Source: Chitinophaga pinensis (lineage in GTDB: Bacteria; Bacteroidota; Bacteroidia; Chitinophagales; Chitinophagaceae). From it: a stretch of DNA of 6,684 nt. Below are positions 1-6,535 of the stretch, in pieces (the first letter of the stretch is position 1; each line of letters begins with the position of its first letter). The notes below the pieces were generated by a model. It was not told the origin of the DNA. It searched no databases and worked only from the letters and a program-made list of their open reading frames with translations. The translations under genes and the position numbers were made by a program. Location of the stretch: the NCBI GenBank assembly GCA_943331145.2, contig CALQKL020000121.1:1-6684 (forward strand), written 5' to 3'.

Positions 1-992
1 AATTTATTTTTTCTACACCGAACGGAATAAACATCAAACTCATTTCTGTTGAAGATGCACATCTGTTTGAAAAATGTATTCAATATAGTTCTTCAGCATC
101 TTTTTGGAATGCAATTGAAAAGCTTAAACCCAATAATTTCATTTCCTGCAAAAACGAACACGATTTTTTTGAACAAATTGGAACAAATTATATCCCACCC
201 TTTTTAAGAGAAACCATTTCAATTATCGATTATTCGAAAAAAAATATTGTAGAAGATGTTATTCAAACCAATGACATAAAGGGAATCATTCACTGCCACA
301 GCAACTGGAGTGACGGAAGTAATACCATTGAGGAATTGGCTAATGCAGCCATAGGAAGAGGTTTAGAATATTTGGTTATCAGCGACCATAGTCAATCCGC
401 CTTTTATGCGCAAGGATTATCTGTTGATAGAATATTGGCACAACATCAATTGATTGACGAATTGAATGAAAAGCTCTACCCTTTCAAGATTTTCAAAAGT
501 ATAGAATCTGACATTTTAAATGATGGCAGATTGGATTACAATGATGATATGCTAAAACGTTTCGATTTGGTTATAGCATCAGTTCATAGCAACCTTAAAA
601 TGACTGAAGAGAAAGCGATGAGCCGTTTAATAACTGCTATCGAAAATCCATACACCACTATTTTAGGACACATGACAGGTCGATTGCTTTTAAGCAGACC
701 AGGCTACCCAATCGATCATAAAAAAATCATTGATGCTTGCGTTGCAAATAATGTTGTAATCGAATTGAATGCACATCCAAGCAGACTTGATATTGATTGG
801 CGTTACATTGATTATGTATTGGAGAAAAACGTGCTTATTTCAATTGATCCAGATGCCCATCAAATTGAAGGATTCAACGACCTTGAATTTGGCGTTTCTG
901 TAGCTCAAAAAGCTATGGTTAAAAAACAAAACAACCTCAGCAGTTTTACCTTAAATCAATTCGAAGCGTTTTTATTGAATCAGAAAAAATAA
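1..992 (+). CDS. polX: PolX-type DNA polymerase/3'-5' exonuclease, C-terminal part (5' end outside the window)
   Basis: The frame is open from base 3 to the TAA at 990-992 and gives 329 residues with no credible start, so the gene begins left of the window. The TTG at 336 lies inside the PHP domain and is not a start. The first ~90 residues resemble the end of the family X polymerase part; the stretch around GTNYIPPFLRE (residues ~61-71) matches the usual linker before the PHP domain. The PHP domain then shows all expected metal ligands: HCH (97-99), DH (128-129), Glu168, His195, His223 and DPDAH (282-286). In this family the polymerase part fills short gaps and the PHP part is a manganese-dependent 3'-5' exonuclease, a pairing linked to base excision repair. 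PolX proteins usually have about 550-580 residues, so more than half is visible. The PHP domain looks intact; whether the polymerase active site is intact cannot be seen here. Confidence 0.9.
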   Translation, partial: FIFSTPNGINIKLISVEDAHLFEKCIQYSSSASFWNAIEKLKPNNFISCKNEHDFFEQIGTNYIPPFLRETISIIDYSKKNIVEDVIQTNDIKGIIHCHSNWSDGSNTIEELANAAIGRGLEYLVISDHSQSAFYAQGLSVDRILAQHQLIDELNEKLYPFKIFKSIESDILNDGRLDYNDDMLKRFDLVIASVHSNLKMTEEKAMSRLITAIENPYTTILGHMTGRLLLSRPGYPIDHKKIIDACVANNVVIELNAHPSRLDIDWRYIDYVLEKNVLISIDPDAHQIEGFNDLEFGVSVAQKAMVKKQNNLSSFTLNQFEAFLLNQKK

Positions 993-993
993 A

Positions 994-1539
994 CTATATC
1001 CTTGAAGAAATATTTGCACCTGATTTGATAAACAAATTTTCGTCGCCATGAGCAAGCAACTTTTCAAATAAAATTGTGGTAGCCATTGCATCACCGTAAG
1101 CACGATGTCTTGATTCAATTTCGATTTCTAAGCTATTACATAGTTTTCCTAAGCTATAAGATGCTAATCCTGGAAATACTTTTCTGCTTAATCGAACTGT
1201 ACACAATTTATGTACATCCAATTCAAACCCATGAATTTTTAAATAATGGCTGATAAAAGAATAATCAAAGCCAACATTATGTGCAACAAAATAATTGTTG
1301 TTTAGCAATTCAAATACATCTTGTGCTATTGATTTGAATGTAGGCGCGGATGCCACCATCGCATTGGAAATTCCAGTTAAATTTGTAATGTAAAAAGGTA
1401 TAGGCCTTTGGGGATTTATCAATGTTTGATATTCTTGAACAACACGTTCGCCATCATGAACCAAAATGGCAATTTCTGTAATACCACTTTCTTTAGGAAT
1501 TCCTCCTGTTGTTTCAATATCTACAATACAATACATCAT
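994..1539 (-). CDS. DnaQ-like DEDDh 3'-5' exonuclease
   Basis: The 181-residue protein has the three Exo motifs of the DEDDh family. ExoI is IVDIETTG (Asp7, Glu9), ExoII is AHNVGFD (His87, Asp92) and ExoIII is HRAYGDA (His145, Asp150), so the catalytic set is complete. Such enzymes remove nucleotides from 3' ends, as in the epsilon proofreading subunit of DNA polymerase III. I recall the closest Bacteroidota relatives as longer proteins in which this domain is followed by a GIY-YIG/UvrC-like nuclease part. Here the protein stops about 30 residues after ExoIII, and polX occupies the DNA beyond it. Two ATG codons stand in tandem (1537-1539 and 1534-1536). AGGAA abuts the first, which gives a more normal spacing to the second; relatives start MY-, so either could be used. 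The gene ends one base from polX on the opposite strand. The biological role (proofreading, repair or RNA processing) cannot be fixed from sequence. Confidence 0.88.
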   Translation of the reverse strand: MMYCIVDIETTGGIPKESGITEIAILVHDGERVVQEYQTLINPQRPIPFYITNLTGISNAMVASAPTFKSIAQDVFELLNNNYFVAHNVGFDYSFISHYLKIHGFELDVHKLCTVRLSRKVFPGLASYSLGKLCNSLEIEIESRHRAYGDAMATTILFEKLLAHGDENLFIKSGANISSRI

Positions 1540-1586
1540 TTCCTATTATTAAAAAGACATTTTTATTTTATCATTAAAGATAGCCA

Positions 1587-1617
1587 TTTGTAGAAGCATT
1601 AATTTAAATTATGTTTG
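1587..1617 (+). promoter_or_regulatory. Bacteroidota-type promoter, probably for valS
   Basis: TTTG at 1587-1590 is followed by exactly 19 bases and then TATGTTTG at 1610-1617. This matches the Bacteroidota primary sigma factor consensus (TTTG or TTG near -33, TAnnTTTG near -7). Transcription would begin near 1624 and leave an untranslated leader of about 200 bases before the valS ATG at 1828. A second TAnnTTTG match (TATTTTTG, 1620-1627) has no well-spaced -33 element. No experimental start is known to me. Confidence 0.6.
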
Positions 1618-1827
1618 TGTATTTTTGTTTTAATTCAAACAAATTATCAACAGTCATTTTTCAATGTCAATATTTTTAATCAAACATTGTAAATCAATTA
1701 TTGACTATTTTTTGTTTTTATTTTACAAACATTTAATCATTACAAAAGCAAAATAACCATCTCGTACTTTCTAATCTTTTGGGTTAGTTGAAAATCGAGA
1801 AACCCATTAAAAAAACTATTTTAAAAA
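1618..1827 (+). promoter_or_regulatory. valS leader with inverted repeats, no gene seen
   Basis: No open frame here looks coding. Three perfect inverted repeats stand out. CAATGT (1662-1667) pairs with ACATTG (1684-1689). GTCAATA (1666-1672) pairs with TATTGAC (1699-1705). TGGGTT (1780-1785) pairs with AACCCA (1801-1806) around a 15-base loop. The first two share bases 1666-1667 and could not fully form together. The third ends 21 bases before the valS start codon. The region is very AT-rich, so short inverted repeats also arise by chance. I see no T-box signature and no riboswitch that I recognise. The start codon is preceded by an A-rich stretch with no Shine-Dalgarno sequence, as is usual in this phylum. 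Confidence 0.35.
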
Positions 1828-4443
1828 ATGACTTTAAGTAAGAATTTCGAACATCAAATAAATGAAAATAAGTGGTATAGCCATTGGTTAGACAAACAAT
1901 ATTTCAAAAGCACACCCGACGAAAGAACACCATACACCATTGTAATGCCTCCTCCGAACGTTACAGGCGTTTTACACATGGGGCACTGTTTAAACAATAC
2001 CATACAAGACATTTTAATCAGGCAGGCCAGAATGAAGGGATTTAACGCCTGCTGGGTTCCAGGTACGGATCATGCATCTATTGCAACGGAAGCAAAAGTT
2101 GTGGCGATGTTGCGCGAAAGAGGAATCGCAAAGTCTTCTTTAAGTCGTGACGAGTTTTTAAGTTATGCGTGGGAATGGAAAGAGAAATACGGTGGCATCA
2201 TCTTGCAGCAATTAAAAAAATTAGGCTGTAGTTTGGATTGGGATCGTACCACGTTTACCATGGATAAAGATTATTACGATTCTGTAATCAATATTTTTAT
2301 GGACCTCTATAAAAAAGGCGTTATTTATAGAGGTAAGCGCATGATCAATTGGGATGTGAAAGCGCTTACGGCTTTGAGCGATGAAGAAGTAATTAGAAAA
2401 GAAACCCGTCAGAAATTATATCACCTCAATTATGCCATTGAAGGCACAAACGACAATATCACAATTGCTACAGTAAGGCCAGAAACCATTATGGGAGATG
2501 CTGCCATTTGCGTTCACCCTGATGACGAACGCTACAAACACCTTCATGGAAAATTTGCAATCGTTCCTTTAATTAACCGACGTATTCCAATTATTGCAGA
2601 TGATTATGTAGCCATGGATTTTGGTACAGGAGCTTTAAAAGTAACACCAGCACATGACGTAAATGACTATGCGCTAGGCCAAAAACACCAACTAGAAATC
2701 GTAGATATTTTTAATGATAATGGTACACTTAGCGAAGACGCACAAATTTATATCGGCTTAGACCGATTTGAAGTTCGTAAAAAAATTGCGATAGAACTTG
2801 AAGAAAAAGGATTTTTAATAAAAACGGAAGAATACACCAGCGAAGTAGGTTATAGCGAAAGAACAGATGTGGTAGTTGAACCTAGATTAAGCATGCAGTG
2901 GTGGTTGAGTATGAAAGACATTTCAAGCCCGGCATTAAAAGCCGTAATGGAAGAAGAAATAAAATTTTATCCGCCGAAATTCAAAAACGTTTATCGACAT
3001 TGGATGGAGAACATCAAAGATTGGTGTGTAAGCAGGCAGCTTTGGTGGGGACATCGCATTCCGGCATGGTATCACGAATCTGGAAAATTTGTAGTGGCTA
3101 AAAATGAAAAAGATGCGATTGCTCTTTTCGAAACGGAACACAATATTTCAAATGCGGTATTAAAACAAGATGAAGATTGTTTGGATACATGGTTTAGCAG
3201 CTGGTTATGGCCTTTTGAAGTATTTAAAGGTTATAGCAATCCAAATAATGCAGACATCAACTACTACTACCCTACCAACACCTTGGTAACTGCACCAGAA
3301 ATTATTTTCTTTTGGGTAGCACGTATGATCATGGCTGGGTATGAATACATGGATGTAAAACCATTCCAAGAAGTTTATTTTACAGGAATCGTTAGAGACA
3401 AACAAGGACGTAAAATGAGTAAAAGTTTGGGTAATTCACCAGACCTTTTAGAATTAATCGATCAGTATGGTGCTGATGCGGCGCGTTTTGGAATCATGAT
3501 TGCATCTCCTGCCGGAAACGACATTTTATTTGATGAGGCAGCATTGGAACAAGGCAGAAACTTCAACAACAAAATATGGAATGCGCTTAAGTTGATAAAA
3601 ATGTGGGAGGCGCGTCAAACGGAAGAAACAACAAATGAAAACGACTTTGCCATCAACTGGTTTGAAAATAGATTAATCGAAGTGAGCATTGAAGTGGAGC
3701 AAATGATGAAGCAATTCAAATTAAGTGAGGCATTAAAAACCATATACACTTTAATTTGGGATGATTTCTGTAGTTGGTATTTAGAATGGGTAAAGCCGGG
3801 ATTTGAACAACCAATTCAAGCAAATGTGTACAATAAAACAATTGAATTTTTCACGGATTTAATGCAATTGTTACATCCATTCATGCCTTTTATTTCGGAA
3901 GAAATTTATCATCAATTGGAAGAGCGATCTGATGATTTGTGTGTACGATTATTAGCAGAAAAAAAATCACCCAATCAAACTCAATTGGATCAAGGCATTT
4001 TGCTAAAGCAAGTTATTAGCGGCATTAGAGATGTACGCAACAAGCAGCAAATGAAACCTAAAGACAACATAAAACTTTTCATTCAAACTGAAAATAAACC
4101 TGTGTTTGAAAGTTTAAATTCAATATTATCAAAACAAGTAAATGCAAACGAAATATCATTTGCTAATGATGTTGTTGCAAACTCGTTTACATCAGTTATT
4201 GGTAAAGATAAATTCTATATTTTAACAGAGCAGCCGATTGATTTGAGTACTCAAAAATCTGCATTAGAAAAAGAGTTGAATCATTTGAAATCCTTTTTAA
4301 TATCAGTTGAAAAGAAATTATCAAATGAGAAATTTACTCAAAATGCAAAGCAGGAAATTTTAGATTTAGAGTATAAGAAAAAAGCAGATGCCGAAATGAA
4401 AATCAATATCATTGAATTGAGTTTGAAGGATATGGTTGGTTAA
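1828..4443 (+). CDS. valS: Valyl-tRNA synthetase
   Basis: This 871-residue class I aminoacyl-tRNA synthetase charges tRNA-Val with valine in the cytoplasm. The PPPNVTGVLHMGH block carries the HIGH-type signature (HMGH, residues 50-53) and GRKMSKSLGN carries KMSKS (529-533). Between them lies the editing insertion, with TVRPET (215-220) and the TPAHD motif ending in Asp277, which hydrolyses misacylated Thr-tRNA in this family. WCVSRQLWWGHRIPAWY follows at about residues 396-412, and then DTWFSSWLWPFE. The anticodon-binding helical domain covers roughly 600-760. The last ~60 residues (about 812-868) are Lys/Glu/Leu-rich and form the C-terminal coiled-coil arm typical of bacterial ValRS. Length and motif order are normal, and nothing is missing or broken. 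The ATG at 1828 gives the expected N-terminus (KNFEHQINENKWYSHW). It is probably expressed from the promoter at 1587-1617. As an essential single-copy housekeeping gene it indicates chromosomal DNA. Confidence 0.98.
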   Translation: MTLSKNFEHQINENKWYSHWLDKQYFKSTPDERTPYTIVMPPPNVTGVLHMGHCLNNTIQDILIRQARMKGFNACWVPGTDHASIATEAKVVAMLRERGIAKSSLSRDEFLSYAWEWKEKYGGIILQQLKKLGCSLDWDRTTFTMDKDYYDSVINIFMDLYKKGVIYRGKRMINWDVKALTALSDEEVIRKETRQKLYHLNYAIEGTNDNITIATVRPETIMGDAAICVHPDDERYKHLHGKFAIVPLINRRIPIIADDYVAMDFGTGALKVTPAHDVNDYALGQKHQLEIVDIFNDNGTLSEDAQIYIGLDRFEVRKKIAIELEEKGFLIKTEEYTSEVGYSERTDVVVEPRLSMQWWLSMKDISSPALKAVMEEEIKFYPPKFKNVYRHWMENIKDWCVSRQLWWGHRIPAWYHESGKFVVAKNEKDAIALFETEHNISNAVLKQDEDCLDTWFSSWLWPFEVFKGYSNPNNADINYYYPTNTLVTAPEIIFFWVARMIMAGYEYMDVKPFQEVYFTGIVRDKQGRKMSKSLGNSPDLLELIDQYGADAARFGIMIASPAGNDILFDEAALEQGRNFNNKIWNALKLIKMWEARQTEETTNENDFAINWFENRLIEVSIEVEQMMKQFKLSEALKTIYTLIWDDFCSWYLEWVKPGFEQPIQANVYNKTIEFFTDLMQLLHPFMPFISEEIYHQLEERSDDLCVRLLAEKKSPNQTQLDQGILLKQVISGIRDVRNKQQMKPKDNIKLFIQTENKPVFESLNSILSKQVNANEISFANDVVANSFTSVIGKDKFYILTEQPIDLSTQKSALEKELNHLKSFLISVEKKLSNEKFTQNAKQEILDLEYKKKADAEMKINIIELSLKDMVG

Positions 4444-4511
4444 CTATTTATTCGTTAAAATTAAAAACCTGTAAAGGGTAAAGCTTATTTTTACTACCTA
4501 AAAAATAAATT

Positions 4512-4973
4512 ATGGGTAAGCAGAAAATATTAATCGCATTTTTTTTGATCATAAGTCAAATCAATTTTGCTCAAATCAAAAAGAATCAGCCGGTTAAAAT
4601 AAAACCACCTAAGTTGATTTCCACTATTGGTATTTTCAAAGATTCTGTTGCAATAAAAACAGACCAAGCAAAAACAATTTTAGGAACACCAATTATGGTT
4701 AAAGATGATAAAAACAATGTGTACAAAGTAACTTACTATCAATTTGCTTACACCAGACGCGCAGTTACTGAAGACGAAAAAACAGGCAAACTATCCCCTA
4801 CAACCAGCTTAGCTACTGATTATTTTACCAGCACCCCACTGCCTGAAAAATGGGTAAGAATCATCAGAGAAGACATCAAACCAGGTGAACAATTATTCTT
4901 TTGTGATATTATCGTAAAAGATTCATTAGGGAGATCTTTTTACGCACCCAACATAAAAATAATTACGCAATAA
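4512..4973 (+). CDS. Small secreted protein, GldM C-terminal-domain-like, function unknown
   Basis: The 153-residue product begins with a clear signal peptide: MGKQK, a hydrophobic stretch ILIAFFLIISQINFA, and probable cleavage before Gln21. There is no lipobox cysteine and no further membrane segment, so it should be periplasmic or exported. The mature part is Lys-rich at first. Residues ~70-153 have the spacing VYKVTYYQFAY ... IREDIKPGEQLFFCDIIVKD ... GRSFYAPNIKI. This resembles the pattern of the last beta-rich domain of GldM (V-sF-V, then I-KGD-IYFEDI-vkgpDG-, then lp-I-i-I). GldM is a core protein of the gliding/type IX secretion machinery. The resemblance is my reading by eye, and this protein lacks GldM's transmembrane anchor and other domains. 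It sits 68 bases after valS and 4 bases before the acetyltransferase gene. I recognise it as a Bacteroidota hypothetical family without an assigned function. Confidence 0.75.
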   Translation: MGKQKILIAFFLIISQINFAQIKKNQPVKIKPPKLISTIGIFKDSVAIKTDQAKTILGTPIMVKDDKNNVYKVTYYQFAYTRRAVTEDEKTGKLSPTTSLATDYFTSTPLPEKWVRIIREDIKPGEQLFFCDIIVKDSLGRSFYAPNIKIITQ

Positions 4974-4977
4974 TTTT

Positions 4978-5481
4978 ATGGTAATTCGATATGCTCAAAA
5001 AAACGAATTGCATTTAATTCAAAAAATAGCATTTGAAACTTGGCCAATTGTTTATGAGAATATTTTAAGCGATCACCAATTGGCATATATGCTTAAAATG
5101 ATGTATGATTTAGATGTTTTATCTTCTCAGCAAACACAATTAAACCATCATTTTATTTTAGCGTTTGATGAGTATGGAAATGAATTGGGATTTGCTTGTT
5201 ATTCAAAAGAAATCGATGACCCTACTACTAAATATTTATTGCACAAATTATATATACGGCCTTCACAACAAGGAAAAAAAACAGGTACGATGCTGTTGAA
5301 TTTTGTAATAAATGAAATTAAAAAAACGGAGGAAAAATCTGCAATCCAATTAAATGTCAACCGATACAACAATGCCCTTAATTATTATTTAAAGCATGGC
5401 TTTACCATCATACGTGAAGAAGACAATGACATCGGAGCAGGATATTTTATGAATGATTATGTTATGCAAAAGGATTTATAG
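4978..5481 (+). CDS. GNAT family N-acetyltransferase
   Basis: The 167-residue protein has the GNAT fold pattern. Helix-1 and helix-2 regions come first (ETWPIVYENILSDHQLAYML, ~20-39). Motif A, LYIRPSQQGKKTGTMLL (91-107), carries the Q-x-x-G-x-x-G-type pyrophosphate loop that binds acetyl-CoA. Motif B, LNVNRYNNALNYYLKHGF (125-142), follows. The family transfers an acetyl group from acetyl-CoA to an amine on a small molecule or protein; the substrate here cannot be told. The length is normal for the family and there is no signal peptide, so it is cytoplasmic. The ATG at 4978 follows the previous stop by four bases, suggesting co-transcription and perhaps translational coupling with the secreted protein gene. 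No functional link between the two is evident. The stop codon lies within a perfect inverted repeat (5480-5514). Confidence 0.9.
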   Translation: MVIRYAQKNELHLIQKIAFETWPIVYENILSDHQLAYMLKMMYDLDVLSSQQTQLNHHFILAFDEYGNELGFACYSKEIDDPTTKYLLHKLYIRPSQQGKKTGTMLLNFVINEIKKTEEKSAIQLNVNRYNNALNYYLKHGFTIIREEDNDIGAGYFMNDYVMQKDL

Positions 5482-5514
5482 AATCTATCTTTAAATCGTT
5501 ACATGATAGATTCT
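5480..5514. terminator. Candidate bidirectional terminator at the convergent junction
   Basis: AGAATCTATC (5480-5489) and GATAGATTCT (5505-5514) are perfect reverse complements, giving a 10-base-pair stem with a 15-base loop. The hairpin sits exactly where the acetyltransferase gene (stop 5479-5481) meets the minus-strand HMA gene (stop 5491-5493), as expected for a shared terminator. Against this, the stem is AT-rich and has no clean U-tract immediately after it on either strand, so it could instead be an RNA 3'-end stabiliser. Confidence 0.5.
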
Positions 5515-6033
5515 GGTGCCTGATGGTTTTGATTTCTTACAACAACTACCCATATAGCCCGTTTTGTAACAATCCATATTGGTGTACTTATTATTTTTCT
5601 TATACACCTTATCTGTTAGATACCCTTTATCAATGATTTGAATTGTTTTTTCTCCACTAAGTTTTTGTTGTGATACATTCATAAAATGAAACATGGTATT
5701 ATCAATTTCTACGTGCGTATCATTAGCCACTTCTACATCATTTAATAAAATTGAAACATCCATTTTGGCAACAAAAAAACCAGCGTCCTCCACTTTCTTT
5801 TTTAGCAAATCAAAATCAACTTTTGCGTTTGGTTTGAAGTGAATTTCGAAACTAGAGTTTTTAATATTTGCGATTACATGGTCAACATAATCAATTGATT
5901 TCAATGCTTTATTTATGGCATTACTACACATGCTACAGGTTAATCCGCTTGCTTGAATACTCACTTTACTTACTTGAGCAGTTACACAAAAATTAAAAGA
6001 AAATAAAATGGCAATTAAAAATAAACGCATCAT
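5491..6033 (-). CDS. Secreted heavy-metal-associated (HMA) domain protein with Cys-containing C-terminal extension
   Basis: The 180-residue protein has a signal peptide (MMRLFLIAILFSFNFCVTA, likely cleaved before Gln20) and then an HMA/MerP-like domain at about residues 22-95. Its metal-binding loop is GLTCSMC (Cys33, Cys36), followed by the alternating hydrophobic strand pattern of the family and GFFVAKMDV at the end. HMA domains bind soft metal ions such as Cu(I), Zn(II) or Hg(II) through the two cysteines. Residues ~96-180 form a second region I cannot assign to a named domain, containing Cys155, Cys164-Cys165 and the ending GTRIYHVTI. I have the impression that this ending is conserved in Bacteroidota relatives, but cannot check. 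The protein is probably periplasmic. It lies 19 bases after the other HMA gene on the same strand, so the two are likely one operon. Two tandem ATG codons (6031-6033 and 6028-6030) leave the exact start open by one codon. Confidence 0.85.
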   Translation of the reverse strand: MMRLFLIAILFSFNFCVTAQVSKVSIQASGLTCSMCSNAINKALKSIDYVDHVIANIKNSSFEIHFKPNAKVDFDLLKKKVEDAGFFVAKMDVSILLNDVEVANDTHVEIDNTMFHFMNVSQQKLSGEKTIQIIDKGYLTDKVYKKNNKYTNMDCYKTGYMGSCCKKSKPSGTRIYHVTI

Positions 6034-6052
6034 TTAGTTATTGATTTTTATC

Positions 6053-6391
6053 TTAATTAGAAGCTTCTTTACGATCATATTTACAACAACCATGCAATGA
6101 ATCATAAGCAGCATTATCTGCAGTTACATCTTGTGTATCATATCCTACTTTTGCTATGGATTGTTGAATTTGTTTTAAATCTGTTTTATCTGTTTTGTAA
6201 GAAAGCACAAGCATATGAGATTCTACATCCCAAGTTGCAGACTTTGCGCCTGCTGATTTTGCCGCTTTTTCAATTTTACTTTTACACATCCCACAACTGC
6301 CCCACACTTTAATAGTATCTTGTTTTGTTTGTGCAAATGATGTATTAGAAAATGCAAATACAAAAAACAAAGCAATTGATAATGATTTCAT
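6053..6391 (-). CDS. Small secreted heavy-metal-associated (HMA) domain protein
   Basis: The 112-residue product starts with a signal peptide (MKSLSIALFFVFAFSNTSFA, likely cleaved before Gln21). A single HMA domain follows with the loop VWGSCGMCKSKIEKAA (Cys33 and Cys36), then a beta strand around ATWDVESHMLVLSY, and KVGYDTQDV near the end. The tail adds a double cysteine in HGCCKYDRK (Cys102-Cys103), which with the CxxC could complete a four-thiol site. The mature protein is about 92 residues, similar to mercury-binding MerP and copper chaperones of the CopZ type, but exported. It is probably a periplasmic metal chaperone or sensor; which metal cannot be told. It is the first gene of a probable two-gene minus-strand operon with the HMA protein at 5491-6033. 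Upstream, TACATTTA on the minus strand (6432-6439) is one base off the TAnnTTTG promoter element but lacks a clear -33 partner. No P-type ATPase, efflux pump or metal regulator lies in the window. Confidence 0.88.
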   Translation of the reverse strand: MKSLSIALFFVFAFSNTSFAQTKQDTIKVWGSCGMCKSKIEKAAKSAGAKSATWDVESHMLVLSYKTDKTDLKQIQQSIAKVGYDTQDVTADNAAYDSLHGCCKYDRKEASN

Positions 6392-6454
6392 ATTGTGATA
6401 TTTATTTGGTTTTAAAAAATTGATTTATATGTAAATGTAGGGAATCTTTCAGAG

Positions 6455-6494
6455 GTTTAAAAGTTTAACGGTTTAATGGTTTAATGGTTGATCG
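6455..6494. repeat. 8-base tandem repeat, GTTTAATG
   Basis: Five head-to-tail 8-base units are visible: GTTTAAAA (6455-6462), GTTTAACG (6463-6470), two identical GTTTAATG (6471-6478, 6479-6486) and a decayed GTTGATCG (6487-6494). They lie 63 bases upstream of the first HMA gene and 41 bases before the 18-base array. In another phase the unit reads TGGTTTAA, the exact reverse complement of TTAAACCA, with which several of the 18-base units begin. Confidence 0.75.
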
Positions 6495-6535
6495 ACAATT
6501 TGTTTGGGCTTTCAATGGAAAAATGCGTCCAACGT

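Noticed and set aside
1408..1593. Plus-strand open frame of 61 codons antisense to the start of the exonuclease gene
   Set aside because: It is a shadow of the DEDDh exonuclease gene, has a low-complexity composition and resembles no known protein.
1640..1670. Minus-strand promoter for the exonuclease gene (TAATTTG, near 1640-1646)
   Set aside because: The -7 element is one base short of TAnnTTTG and no CAA (TTG on the minus strand) sits at the preferred 19-base spacing.
2898..3405. Short open frames in other frames and on the minus strand inside valS
   Set aside because: They are contained wholly within a clearly functional valS and have no independent coding signal.
4440..4458. Hairpin TTAAC/GTTAA just after valS as a terminator
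   Set aside because: Only five A/T-rich pairs and no following T-run; such matches are expected by chance in this composition.
4477..4500. Hairpin GTAAA/TTTAC (4478-4482 with 4489-4493) before the GldM-like gene
   Set aside because: Very short AT stem with a 6-base loop; too weak to call a regulatory site.
6097..6312. Plus-strand open frame of 71 codons opposite the small HMA gene
   Set aside because: It is antisense to a gene with a clear signal peptide and CxxC motif; its Leu/His-rich translation looks like a shadow frame.
6432..6461. Minus-strand promoter of the HMA operon (TACATTTA, 6432-6439)
   Set aside because: One mismatch to the -7 consensus and no clear -33 TTG; the position is reasonable but the support is too thin for a feature.
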